NCBI GenBank assembly: GCA_020632925.1
Contig: JACKER010000011.1
Location: 124,001-188,000 of the forward strand
Direction of reading: 5' to 3'
Source of the DNA: Alphaproteobacteria bacterium
GTDB lineage: Bacteria > Myxococcota_A > UBA796 > GCA-2862545
Length of the DNA stretch: 64,000 nt
Numbering within the stretch: the first letter of the stretch is position 1; each line of letters starts with the position of its first letter. Positions 10,001 to 20,560 of the stretch are shown piece by piece. Made by a program: the position numbers and the translations under genes. A model generated the notes under the pieces. The model ran no database searches, was not told where the DNA came from, and was given only the letters and a program-made list of their open reading frames with translations.

Positions 10001-10552
10001 CGCCATGAAGGCCGGCGTGCCCACCACCAGATCGCCCTCGTCGGCCGCCGCCGCCGACGCGATGCCGAAGTCGGACAGCTTCAGGCCCGGCCGCTGGTCC
10101 TGGCGCGTGGCGAGCAGCACGTTGGCGGGCTTCAGGTCGCGGTGGACCACCCCGTGGGCGTGGGCGTGCGCGAGGGCGTCGAGCAGCGCCAGCAGCAACG
10201 CCTTGAGGGCGGGCCAGGGGAGCGGCTCCTTGAGCCTGGCGAGCGTGCCTCCGCTCGCGAACTCCATCGCCAGCCAGGGGCTCCCCTCGACCAGGCGCTC
10301 GTCCGCCGCCGCCGCGCGCGCGTCGATGCGTCCGTGGTCGAGGACCATGACGACGCCCGGGTGGTCGAGCGCCGCCACCGCGCGCACCTCCTCCGCGAAC
10401 CGTTGCTGATCGTCGGTGGTGCCGGTGAGACCCGACATCACCTTGATGGCGACGGGGACGTCCTGCTCGACGTGGCGGCCGGTCCAGACCGTGGCCATGC
10501 CGCCGCGTGCGAGAGGGGAGTGCAGCTCGAAGGGACCGAGGGGGGTGGGCAT
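7088..10552 (-). CDS. Ser/Thr protein kinase fused to AAA-type ATPase and TPR-like array
   Basis: A 1154-residue signalling protein. Residues 1-270 are a Hanks-type kinase (ARGGMATVW, VAIKVM, HRDLKPANVL near residue 137, KLSDFGIA, APEQV). After a linker, a P-loop ATPase of the AAA_16/STAND type begins: LVRGPAGTGKTRLCEWL near residue 392, IAWLDDVQW as Walker B, then a winged-helix-like segment. The remaining 500 residues are Ala/Leu/Glu-rich helical repeats resembling TPRs. This is the architecture of PknK-like regulators, where the ATPase-TPR part serves as a switch or scaffold. There is no transmembrane helix. The ATG start is preceded at 14 bp by an RNA hairpin (10567-10586). It sits between the wall enzyme gene and the membrane kinase, on the same strand. 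Confidence 0.92.
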   Translation of the reverse strand: MPTPLGPFELHSPLARGGMATVWTGRHVEQDVPVAIKVMSGLTGTTDDQQRFAEEVRAVAALDHPGVVMVLDHGRIDARAAAADERLVEGSPWLAMEFASGGTLARLKEPLPWPALKALLLALLDALAHAHAHGVVHRDLKPANVLLATRQDQRPGLKLSDFGIASAAAADEGDLVVGTPAFMAPEQVRAEWRDQGPWTDLYALGCVVWWLVTGRPPFQESRPQATMMAHLLQELPAFQPRLPVPDGFEDWTRTLLRRDFDRRYQRAADAAWALDALGEPPLPTLEEEIPDLDPAFQDTLTATRVSFAESWRLVGSETTDPALPSDIPAIPPFPATWRRPVPRPPPLRLKGAGLSLYGLRKVPLAGRESERDLLWAELQEVARTGRARLVLVRGPAGTGKTRLCEWLCRRAHELGAAEIAKAVFARELPPGEAIRRMGTSWLKTEGLPRDRVADRVGDFLRRHGSEDEDEAAVLTELLCPATAEDLSRGERVVRLTRPREYYAGTSATMYRLATRRPLIAWLDDVQWGLHGLGLALEVLRTQELRPFPCLLLLAMRDEALDEEGDEARRLARLMDTPGATRLALRPLPKAAHRELVRDLLGLDDTLATRVEERTAGNPLFAVQLVGSWVQDGTLEVGGRGFVLKRGARAELPDDLFAVWTGHLDRVLADFRGDAEFPTAVGEYLEIAACLGQEVSRREWRRACDDPAGHFGDRFPGDEALRTRLVDRLLAHHLVVSSDRESFAFVHAMLREALLRQAREGGRWTRHQRSCAQMLASLPSDPQRSERLGRHLLEAGSVLEAVEPLLQGVEHRLQTIGPVPAEALLATAADALRTADPPPTDPRWGRSWTVTARCLEELGRFEPALVEAQRARLAGRRHGWRDVEQAATAIEGSLLVRLRRDAEAEELLRGATRPEGLMLLGRMARRKGDVGRARGLLARAAEQAEGLVLADIRLEEGRVEDLGGDPEEAARRWEQAAAVFEEAGAASGASEAREHLGLQLFRRDLVDQAVTQLARAASLQEALGSERQLRTRLWLARAQARTEGGSRLAWDTVERLVPLLSLLDHHGRAAATLGVRLVKSAAEGAWATWDEVVSEAMTVLPRAGAQGEPAIGLALIGVELAAVGGQAHRADVVRTALRMLLEASGQRDRLGALQV

Positions 10553-10566
10553 CGGTCGGACGATAC

Positions 10567-10586
10567 CCCGGGGATGTCACCCCGGG
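10567..10586 (-). promoter_or_regulatory. GC hairpin before kinase-ATPase start
   Basis: CCCGGGG-TGACAT-CCCCGGG reads as a perfect 7-bp stem with a 6-nt loop in the minus-strand transcript. It lies in the 35-bp gap between the stop of the wall enzyme gene and the ATG of the kinase-ATPase, about 14 bases before the start. It could attenuate or uncouple expression of the kinase genes. There is no U-tract. Confidence 0.45.
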
Positions 10587-10587
10587 A

Positions 10588-13500
10588 TCAGTCGCCGTTG
10601 ACCGCGTTCGTCTTCTTCCAGTACTGCTCGTGCGGGGAGAAGTTGAACATGTAGGTGCCACCCTGGGACTCGGTCAGCTTCTTGAAGTCGGCCGCGCCCT
10701 GGCGGTCCATGACCATGCAGCCCCACGAGTGGTAGCCCATGTTGCGGCCGATCACGCTCTCGGAGTTCCAGGTGTCCTTGGTCGGGGCGTGCGTCCGGAC
10801 GAGCCGCGGCTCGGCCATGTCGTTGACGCCCTTCTCGAGGCCCTCGACCGTGGTGCCGGACACCTTGCTGCCCTGGTACCCCTTGCGGCCGCTGATGAAG
10901 CCGCCGAGCATCGACTGGTGCGACCCATCGCTCTGGGCCCCGGCGAACTTCGTCGACCAGATGCCCGAGCCGTCACCGTTGTCGCTGCCGCTGCCGTGCG
11001 CCATGACCTCGTGCAGGATCGGCGCCGCGCCCATCTTGGAGAGGTCGATGGTGAAGCTGCGGCGCATGTTGCCGGGCAGCTCGTAGTCCGTGACCGTGAT
11101 GATCGTGGACTTGGTGGCACCCGCCGCGTAGGCGTTCTCCCAGCCGTCGATGGCGGAGGCCAGGACGTGCGGGCGCAGGCCCAGCTTGCTGTACGCGTTG
11201 GTGTCCAGCGACTTCATCAGCGCCGGATCCATCCCGTTGGCCTTGAACGCCTTCTCGAGGGCGGCCTTCTGCTCCGGCGTGTCGCCGAGCTCGCGCATCA
11301 GCTTCAGCTCGGGCAGGGCGCCGTCCTTCGTGATCGCGTCCTTCTGGGAGGTGAGCGAGTCGAGCAGCTTCTTCTTGGTCGCCTCGTCGAGCTTGCCCGT
11401 CACGATCCCCTTCAGGCGCGGATCGTCCTTGTCGGTCATGTAGATGGGCTTGCCCTTGGCGTCGACGCCCTTCTCGATCTGGTCGACGCCCGAGTTCGCC
11501 ACCTGGAACGCCATCAGGGCGTTGGTGGAGATCGGACCCCACTTCCCGTCGATCTTGGTGTCGGGCGGGAGGTACCCGAGCTCGACCAGCGAGCGCTGCA
11601 CCAGCTTGGCCGAGGTCTCGTCCGTGGTCACGTCGCGGCCCACCTTGGTGGCGCCCCACTTCGCGGCGAGGATCGAGTCGATCTCGGTCAGGTGCTTCTG
11701 CTGCTGATCCGGCGTGAGCTTCGCGCCGGTCGGGGTCGTGCCCTCCTTCTTCTCGGGGTCGGCGACGACGACCTCGGGGGGAGCGGACTCCTTGACGGGC
11801 TCGGGCTTGGTGGGCTGGACCTCCTCGGTCTTGACCACCGGGTCCTTGACGGCAGCGGACCAGTCGGCCCCGGACTCCGAGTACTTGATCGCGATCTTCT
11901 CGATGTCGCTGGCCTTGTCCTTGCCGTTGATGATCTTGCGGGCGTTGAAGAAGTCGACGTCGTCGCCATCGATGTAGTCGTCGAGCTTCTTCGTCGTGAA
12001 CGTGCCGCGGACCATGCCCTCGACCAGGATCCGCGCGGCCAGATCGGGCGCGAGGTTCACGTGCTCGGGGTGCTTGAGCAGGTCGATCGGGTTCTCCTTC
12101 GTCCCGTAGGTGACCCCGTCGACGGTGTAGGTGTACCCCTGCTCCTGGAGGATGTCGGTCATCTTGGAGTAGTTGTCGCGGCCGGTCAGCTGGACGAAGC
12201 CGCGGCCGCGGTAGTCCGAGCCGTCGTTGGTGCCGGGACGGTTCCCGAGGTCGGTGCGGTTGCCGTAGGCCGTGTTCCAGTAGAGCGTGTCGAGCTCGGC
12301 CTCGGAGTTCGCGGTGACGGTGTTGCCCGTCAGGTGGTGCTTGGCGGACCAGGTGCCGTCGGCGTTCTGCGTGTACTTGTTGTTGTCCTCGACCAGCGAG
12401 ACGCTGCGGCTGTACTTCTCCTTGCCGAAGCCCGACTCGTGCTGGGCGGTGGCGAGGATGTAGGCCACCTGGTTGGGGTCGGTGACCCCGGCGGCGGCAC
12501 ACTCGGCGAGGATCCGGGGCACGTTGGCCGCGGCCTCCTCCTTCATGTCGGCGGGCACCTTCGCGAGGTATGCGTCGGCGGCGGCCTTCATGGCGGGGGA
12601 GGGCTCGGTCTTGGCGCCGGCCACCGGGGCGTCCTCGGTCTTGGGGGCGTCCTTGGCGGGCTCCTCGACCTTGGGCGCCTCGACCTTGGCGGGCTCCTCG
12701 ACCTTCGCGGCGGGCTCCTCGACCTTCGGCGCAGGCTCCTCGACCTTGGGCGCGGGCGCGGGCGCGGTCGCCTCCTTGGCGGGCTCGGCGGGGGCGGCAG
12801 CGGCCTTGCGGGCGGCCTCGGCCTTGTCGGCCTGGGACTGGAGCAGGGCCGAGGTGGCCGGTCCGACGATGCCGTCGGGCTTCAGGCCGTTGGCCTTCTG
12901 GAACTCGATGACCGCGGCGCGGGTCTTCGGCCCGAACTTGCCGTCCGCGTCGACCTCGATGCCGCTGGACTTCATGCGCAGCTGGAGGGCGGTGACGGCG
13001 TCGCCGTGGGAGTCCTTCTTCAGGACGCTGTTGCCCTCGATCACCTGCTGCCAGGCGGCCGAGTTGGCGTTCATGTCCGGCGTGCCGACGGCCTTCGGGT
13101 CGAAGCCCTCCATCGCCTTCATGATCGTCATGACGCCGAGGCGCTTGTCCTTGGCGGTGGAGCTGAACTTTCCGTCCGCGACGTACATGCCGCCGGTGTA
13201 CACGTCCGAACCGGCGTACAGGTACGGGCTGGCGAGGCCCCGGTTGTGGTACCCGAGGCCGTTGTATGCCTCGGCGTACGTCGCCATCGCGACCGGATCC
13301 TTGCTGTCCGCGGTCAGGCCGACCTGGTCGCGGATGTTCTTCTTCATGTTCAGGGCGTGGACGGCGGCCGGCGCCCACTCGTCGAACACGGGGATGTTGC
13401 TCGGGACGTGGACCGCGGGCTTTCCGAGCTTGTCGCCCTGGTGGAGGTACGTCCCGAAGTTCATGGACGATTCGCGGTAGTGGATGGCCGCGATCAGCAT

Positions 13501-14346
13501 CGGGGGGATGCCGGTCTCCTTGGAGACGGCCTCGTACTTCTCGAGGTTCTCGGCGTAGATCTTCTTGAACCGGTCGAGCTCGCCCTGCTGGGACTTCGTC
13601 AGCTCGAGGTCCATGTTGGCGACGTCGCGCTGGTTGCTGTCCCACACGGCGCCCATCTTGTCGCCGGTCGGACGATGACCCATCGTGCCGGGGGCGGGCG
13701 CCTCCTCGGTCTTGGCCGGGGCCGTGTCCACCTTGGCTTCGACGGCCTTGACCACCTCCTGGGCGGTCTTGGGGGCCTCGACGGCGGGTGCCGGGGCTTC
13801 GACCGCGGGGGTGGCGACCTCGGGGGTCGCGGCGACCGGCGCGGCGATGGCGGGCGCGGGGGCTTCGACGACGGGCGCCGGGGCCTCGACGGCGGGTGCC
13901 GGGGCCTCGACGACAGGCGCGATCTCCGGCGCGGGCGCTTCCACGTCGGGCGATCCCAGGTCGGGTGCGGGGCCAGCCATGCGGCCGCGACCGAGCCGGC
14001 GACGACCCATGCCCATGCCCGCGCCACGGCGCTGCGCGCGCGGGTGGAAGGCCGCAGTCTGGAAGGTCGGCTGTTCCGGGGCGGCGGTGGGGGCTGCTGC
14101 CCGCTGACCGCCACTGCCGAACATGTTCAGCGCCAGATCGAGGAGACCGCCGAACATCGAACCGCTGACGGCTTCGGGGGCCGGAGCCTCACTGGCCGGC
14201 GCGAGCGCCTCGCTGTTCGAGGCCGGGACCTCGTTCTCGACGACGGGCGCCACCGGAGCGGCGACCTCCGGCGCGGAGGTGGTTGGAGCGGACTCAGGGG
14301 CCGAGCCCCCGAAATCAGGAGAGGACTGACGACGAAAGCCACGCAT
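10588..14346 (-). CDS. Multidomain peptidoglycan enzyme: lysozyme-like + GH19-like + L,D-transpeptidase-like
   Basis: A 1252-residue protein with three apparent catalytic modules. Residues 1-210 are Ala/Pro/Glu-rich and disordered. Residues 220-430 resemble phage-endolysin lysozyme-like domains (IPPMLIAAIHYRESS with the Glu, then THLHQGD-type sequence). Residues 440-505 are a peptidoglycan-binding domain 1 (LQLRMKSSG, DGKFGPKTRAAV). After a Pro/Lys linker, residues 580-830 are GH19/chitinase-like (ILATAQHESGFG, then YRGRGFVQLTGRDNY). A second binding domain follows (885-955). The C-terminal 195 residues are a YkuD_2-like L,D-transpeptidase domain (HGSGS, ESVIGRNMG, YHSWGCMV with the catalytic Cys near 1209). 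The ATG at 14346 has no Shine-Dalgarno and is preceded by a GACACC/GGTGTC hairpin. An alternative ATG at 14379 would add a lipoprotein-like N-terminus (MLCGHLLLGC). It is likely first in an operon with two kinases. Confidence 0.82.
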   Translation of the reverse strand: MRGFRRQSSPDFGGSAPESAPTTSAPEVAAPVAPVVENEVPASNSEALAPASEAPAPEAVSGSMFGGLLDLALNMFGSGGQRAAAPTAAPEQPTFQTAAFHPRAQRRGAGMGMGRRRLGRGRMAGPAPDLGSPDVEAPAPEIAPVVEAPAPAVEAPAPVVEAPAPAIAAPVAATPEVATPAVEAPAPAVEAPKTAQEVVKAVEAKVDTAPAKTEEAPAPGTMGHRPTGDKMGAVWDSNQRDVANMDLELTKSQQGELDRFKKIYAENLEKYEAVSKETGIPPMLIAAIHYRESSMNFGTYLHQGDKLGKPAVHVPSNIPVFDEWAPAAVHALNMKKNIRDQVGLTADSKDPVAMATYAEAYNGLGYHNRGLASPYLYAGSDVYTGGMYVADGKFSSTAKDKRLGVMTIMKAMEGFDPKAVGTPDMNANSAAWQQVIEGNSVLKKDSHGDAVTALQLRMKSSGIEVDADGKFGPKTRAAVIEFQKANGLKPDGIVGPATSALLQSQADKAEAARKAAAAPAEPAKEATAPAPAPKVEEPAPKVEEPAAKVEEPAKVEAPKVEEPAKDAPKTEDAPVAGAKTEPSPAMKAAADAYLAKVPADMKEEAAANVPRILAECAAAGVTDPNQVAYILATAQHESGFGKEKYSRSVSLVEDNNKYTQNADGTWSAKHHLTGNTVTANSEAELDTLYWNTAYGNRTDLGNRPGTNDGSDYRGRGFVQLTGRDNYSKMTDILQEQGYTYTVDGVTYGTKENPIDLLKHPEHVNLAPDLAARILVEGMVRGTFTTKKLDDYIDGDDVDFFNARKIINGKDKASDIEKIAIKYSESGADWSAAVKDPVVKTEEVQPTKPEPVKESAPPEVVVADPEKKEGTTPTGAKLTPDQQQKHLTEIDSILAAKWGATKVGRDVTTDETSAKLVQRSLVELGYLPPDTKIDGKWGPISTNALMAFQVANSGVDQIEKGVDAKGKPIYMTDKDDPRLKGIVTGKLDEATKKKLLDSLTSQKDAITKDGALPELKLMRELGDTPEQKAALEKAFKANGMDPALMKSLDTNAYSKLGLRPHVLASAIDGWENAYAAGATKSTIITVTDYELPGNMRRSFTIDLSKMGAAPILHEVMAHGSGSDNGDGSGIWSTKFAGAQSDGSHQSMLGGFISGRKGYQGSKVSGTTVEGLEKGVNDMAEPRLVRTHAPTKDTWNSESVIGRNMGYHSWGCMVMDRQGAADFKKLTESQGGTYMFNFSPHEQYWKKTNAVNGD

Positions 14347-14348
14347 GT

Positions 14349-14369
14349 GACACCCGAGGAGAAGGTGTC
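14349..14369 (-). promoter_or_regulatory. Leader hairpin directly upstream of wall-enzyme start
   Basis: GACACC (14349-14354) and GGTGTC (14364-14369) form a 6-bp inverted repeat around a 9-nt loop, ending 3 bases before the ATG on the minus strand. No ribosome-binding site is visible. If transcription starts further upstream, this hairpin would occlude the start region. If the true start is 14379, it lies inside the coding region. Confidence 0.3.
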
Positions 14370-14461
14370 CGCAGAGCATGTACGAAACGGCTGCGGTGCG
14401 CAAGCGCGATCCGCCTCGTACGCATACTGAGCAGCGCGCGAGACACCTCCGTGGGTGACCC

Positions 14462-15541
14462 TTGTTCGTCCTGTTCGCGAGAGCCTTCGCCAGCCCCGTC
14501 GGCGCGCTGCCCGATCCCGCTGGCACCGACCACCTCGAGCGCGTCGAGGAGCTGCGGTTCACCTTCGTCGTCGAGCGCGACGGGGTGGTGGCCGCCGAGC
14601 GCGCCTGGAGCTGGCGACCCGACGAGGGCCTCGCCACCCGCCGAGGGCCCGGGGAGCCCGTCACCTTCCGCGCCTTCCACCCGTCGAGCGACGCGGAACG
14701 CGAGGTGGACGCGCAGTTCGTCAACGACGGCTTCTGGTTGCTGCCGCACCTGCACCTGCGCTGGGCAGGCGACGCGGTGACGGTCGAGGATCGCGGCGAG
14801 CAGCCCGTCCCCGTGGGGCAGGGGAGCGCGCGGATGCTGGTCGCGACCTGGCCGTCGGAGGGCGGGGGCTACACCCCCGGCGACCGGTACGACCTGTTCG
14901 TCCGCGCGGGCGCCATCGTCGCGTGGTCCTTCCACCGCGGCGGTGCCGAGGAGCCGACGCTCTCCACCACGTTCGAGGCGCCGGTCCACCTCGGTCCGCT
15001 CACGATCGCCACCGACCACCGAGACGCCTCGGGCAAGCTCCGGATCCGGTTCACGGATCTCGGCGTCGTGCTGGCGCCCGGCGTGTCCACGATCGCGCTG
15101 CTCGACGGGGAGGTCGCGCGCGCCCCGCTGGTCGAGGTGTGGGAGGGAGGGTGCCGCATCCGCGGGATCGACGTTCCGCTGGGTGGGCTGCCTGCGCCCG
15201 AACCGCCGATGGCCGCGGAGGGTCCGTTCGACGTGAGGCTGGAGGTGCGGAGGGGCGATCGACGCGACGTCGTCGGCGTCTCCGGGGAGCTGGGCCTGCA
15301 GGACCCGGGCGTGGTCGCGGCCAGCGGCTTCCAGCGGTGCGAGCTGCGCGCGGCGGACGACGCGCTGCTGGAGCGGCTCCTGGACGGTGCCAGCGCCGAG
15401 GAGCGAACGGCCCTGCTGGCGCTGGCGCTGCAGACCTGGGGCCCGAGGAGCGGTCCGGCGGTGGGGCGGGTGCAGCGGGCGGCCGCGACCTGCGCGACCG
15501 ACGGCGCCTGCGAAGAGGTCCGCGGCTACCTCCACCGCTAG
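14462..15541 (+). CDS. Exported protein of unknown function
   Basis: A 359-residue protein that I cannot place in a family. It uses TTG at 14462, which opens a short hydrophobic leader (FVLFARAFASPVGALP). The N-terminal 230 residues alternate strands in a way that suggests a large beta-sheet domain, possibly LolA-like, with motifs FTFVVERDG, WSWRPDEG and FVNDGFWLLPHLHLRW. The C-terminal 100 residues are more helical and contain two Cys near the end (ATCATDGACEEV). It is divergent from the wall enzyme, sharing a spacer of about 115 bp, and convergent with the TetR gene, overlapping its end by 4 bp. Confidence 0.65.
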   Translation: MFVLFARAFASPVGALPDPAGTDHLERVEELRFTFVVERDGVVAAERAWSWRPDEGLATRRGPGEPVTFRAFHPSSDAEREVDAQFVNDGFWLLPHLHLRWAGDAVTVEDRGEQPVPVGQGSARMLVATWPSEGGGYTPGDRYDLFVRAGAIVAWSFHRGGAEEPTLSTTFEAPVHLGPLTIATDHRDASGKLRIRFTDLGVVLAPGVSTIALLDGEVARAPLVEVWEGGCRIRGIDVPLGGLPAPEPPMAAEGPFDVRLEVRRGDRRDVVGVSGELGLQDPGVVAASGFQRCELRAADDALLERLLDGASAEERTALLALALQTWGPRSGPAVGRVQRAAATCATDGACEEVRGYLHR

Positions 15542-16127
15542 ATTTTCACGATGCCCCCCGCGAGCACCGCGGTGATCTCGTCCACGAGGCCGGCGGCGTC
15601 GAGCGACTCCCCGAACAGCGCTGCCTGGACCACGGGCTCCTTGATCAACCCGAGCAGGCAGCGGGCGAGCAGGCGGGTGTCTCCCGCGCGCACCACGCCG
15701 AGCGCCTGCCCCGTACGCAGGGCGGCCTCGATCCGGCCGAGGGCCGCGCCGTAGAAGTCGCGCAGCGCCGCGTCGCCCTCGTCGTCGATGCCCTGCGCCT
15801 CGGCGAACAGCACCCGCACGACGTCCTCGTCGGTCACGGCGCGCACGAGGCGGTCGAGGTTCGCGCGGATCTGCTCCGGGATGGGCCGGGTCACGTCGAT
15901 CGGGCGGACCACGCCGACCACCTCGTCCATCACGCCGCCGAGGACCGCCGCGAACACCTCGCGCTTGCCCTCGAAGTACCGGTAGAACGTGCCGCGCGCG
16001 ACGCCCACCTCCTGCACGATGTCCGCCACGCCCGCCCGGTGGTACCCCTTGCGGACGAACACCCGGCGTGCCGCCGCCAGGATCGCCGCCCGGCGCTCGT
16101 CCGGGTCCATGGCGGAGGCGCGAGCCA

Positions 16128-16128
<1 letters not shown>
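15538..16128 (-). CDS. TetR/AcrR-family transcriptional regulator
   Basis: A 196-residue regulator with the canonical N-terminal helix-turn-helix: ERRAAILAAARRVFVRKGYHRAGVADI, then the recognition helix in VGVARGTFYRYFEGK. The C-terminal 140 residues are a helical ligand-binding domain with no recognisable specificity. The GTG at 16126-16128 shares one base with the TAG stop of parE, so translation is probably coupled; an ATG at 16110 (MDPDERR) is an alternative. Being downstream of parC-parE is unusual for a local TetR regulator, and no adjacent pump or lipid gene identifies its target. Confidence 0.9.
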
Positions 16129-18052
<1,924 letters not shown>

Positions 18053-18056
<4 letters not shown>

Positions 18057-20467
18057 TCCTCCCCGTCCGCGGCGGCGCGCACCGGGGCTGCGTCGTCGGC
18101 GACCACGCTGGGCTCACGCGGCGTTGGAGCGGGCTTGGGCGGGTCGCCGGTCATCACGATCGGCTCGCGCTTCCACGTCTCGATGCTGCCGCGCTGGAGC
18201 ACGACCTTCCCGCGCGCCCCGCGCTTGTTGAGCCCGAACTTGCGTTCCCGCACCTCGAGCTCGCGACCGAAGCTGGTCACCACGACCGGCCCCTCCATCG
18301 GCCCCTCCGCCAGCTCGAAGCACATGATCTCGTCGTCTTCCTTGAGCTTGAGGCCGGTCACACCCTTGCCCGCCGCCTTGAGGATCGGGATCTCGCTCGC
18401 GAGGAACACCGTCGCGCGCCCGCCCGTCGAGGCGAGGCAGACCCGGTCCTCCTCCGTCCGCTGGGGCAGCGCCACGAAGACCTCGTCCCCGTCGTTGAGA
18501 CGGGCGTACTTGCGGCCCGCGCGCGTCGACAGCTCCTCGTGCGGCTTGAGCGGGAAGCGCAGCGCCCGGCCCTGGCGCGTCATGGCGACGCCGTACGGCG
18601 GGGGCGGATCGTCGCCGGTGTCGAGCGGCAGCGACTCCTGGAGCAGCGGCCGGTGGCGCGCGTCGTGCGACACCACGCCCACCACCTTCTCGCCGTCCGC
18701 GAACGAGAACGACGCCTGGAGCGGGCTCCCGTACCCGGTCGTCGCGTCGATGTCGCCGACGCGCACGACATAGGCCGAGCCGTGGTTGGTGAAGACCGTC
18801 AACGTCGACCGCGTGTGGGCCTTGATGAGCCAGCCGACCTCGTCGCCGTCGCGCACGCGGATCTTCGAGAGGTCCGAGAAGCTGTTCTGGCGCTTGATCC
18901 AGCCCTCGCGCGTCACCACGCAGTAGGCGTCCTCCTTCACGATGTACGCGTCCTCGTCGTAGGACACGTCCACCCGCGGCACGCCGACCGTCGTCCGTCG
19001 CTCCTCGGCGTACGCCTTGCGGATCTCGAGGAGCTCCTTGCGGACCTCCTTCCAGAGCTTCTTGTCGGAGGCGAGCAGACGCTCGAGCCGGTCGGCCTCG
19101 GCGCGGAGCTCGGCCAGCTCCTCGAGGATGGCGAGGATCTCGAGGCGGGCGAGCTTGTACAGCCGCAGCTCGAGGATCGCGTCCGCCTGCAGATCGGAGA
19201 GATCGAACCGCGAGATCAGCTTCTCGGCGGCGTCGCGCTTGCCCTCGGACCCGCGGATGATCGCGATGGCCTCGTCGAGCGCGTCGAAGATCTTCGCGAA
19301 ACCCTCGAGGAGGTGGATGCGGTCGCGGAGCTGGGCGAGGTCGTACTCGTACCGCCGGCGCACCGTCTCGAAGCGGAAGTCGAGCCAGTAGACCAGCATG
19401 GACTTGAGGTCGAGGCGCGCGGGGGTCGGGACCTCGGAGACCGTGTCGTCGTCGCGCACGTTGGGCACGAGCGCGGTGAGGTTCACGGGCCAGCTCGCCT
19501 GCAGCTGCGTGTGCTTGAACAGGTAGGCCATGACCTGCTCGGGCGAGGCGTCCTGCTTGAGCTCGAGGACGATGCGCACGTCGTCGGTGGACTCGTCGCG
19601 GACGTCGACCACCTGGGGCAGCTTCTTGTCGCGGACGTGGGCGCCCATGTCCTCGACGATCTTGGCCTTGTTCGTGCCGTACGGGATCGACGTGACCACG
19701 ACCTGGCGCCGGCGACCGTCCTTGTCCGTCTCCCAGGTGGCCCGCACCTTGAGCGTGCCCTGGCCGGCCTCGTAGAGGCGCAGCAGCTCGTCGGGCGTGG
19801 CGAGCACGTGGCCGCCGGTGGGGAAGTCGGGGCCCTGCACGTGTTGCAGCAGCTCGCGCACACCGATCGTGCGGTCGTCGATCAGCGCCACCGCGGCGTC
19901 CACGACCTCGGCGAGGTTGTGCGGCGGGATGCGCGTCGCCATGCCGACCGCGATGCCCTCGGAGCCGTTGACCAGCAGGTGCGGGAGCTGGGCCGGCAGC
20001 ACCACGGGCTCGAAGCGCTGGCCGTCGTAGCTCGGGCGGAAGTCGACGGTGCGCTTCTTGATCTCGGAGAGCAGCTCGACCGCCATCGGACGGAGCTTGC
20101 ACTCGGTGTACCGCATGGCGGCGGGCGGGTCGCCGTCGAGCGAGCCGAAGTTCCCCTGGCCGTCGACGAGCGGCGCGAGCAGCGACCACGGCTGGGCCAT
20201 GCGGACCAGCGCCTCGTAGATCGAGCTGTCGCCATGGGGGTGGTACTTCCCCATGACCTCGCCGACCACGGCCGCGCACTTGTGGTATCGGCCCGACGGC
20301 GCGAGGTTCATCTCGACGTGCATCGTGTACAGGATGCGGCGCTGGACGGGCTTGAGCCCGTCGCGCACGTCCGGGAGGGCGCGAGAGGAGATGACCGAGA
20401 GCGCGTACGACAGGTAGCGCTCCGCGGCCGCCTGGTGCAGGGGGACCTGCTCGACGACGCCGGCCAT
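18053..20467 (-). CDS. parC: DNA topoisomerase IV subunit A (GyrA/ParC family)
   Basis: An 804-residue DNA-cleaving subunit. The N-terminal breakage-reunion domain has LPDVRDGLKPVQRRILY, KYHPHGDSSIYEAL (quinolone-pocket Ser and Glu both present) and AMRYTE with the catalytic Tyr near residue 119. A central coiled-coil follows (residues 360-480), then a C-terminal beta-pinwheel with degenerate blades and no clear GyrA box. The ATG at 20467 is chosen because GGAG lies 5 bases upstream; an in-frame ATG at 20506 would add 13 Pro-rich residues without a ribosome-binding site. The gene runs into parE with an ATGA overlap. Confidence 0.87.
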
Positions 20468-20560
20468 GGGGGCTCCGGGCGGGAGGGATGGAGGAGGGGG
20501 ACCCATTCAAACCCGCGCGGCAGCGGATCGCAAGCCCCGTGGACCTCGTGGGCCGCGCCA

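Noticed and set aside
7172..10654. 1160-codon open frame on the plus strand opposite the kinase-ATPase gene
   Set aside because: It is a GC-bias shadow: the minus strand has clear kinase and ATPase motifs, and the plus-strand translation has none.
10507..14430. 1307-codon open frame opposite the wall enzyme
   Set aside because: The translation is Gly/Leu/Arg-rich low complexity with no motif; the minus strand carries all the domain signatures.
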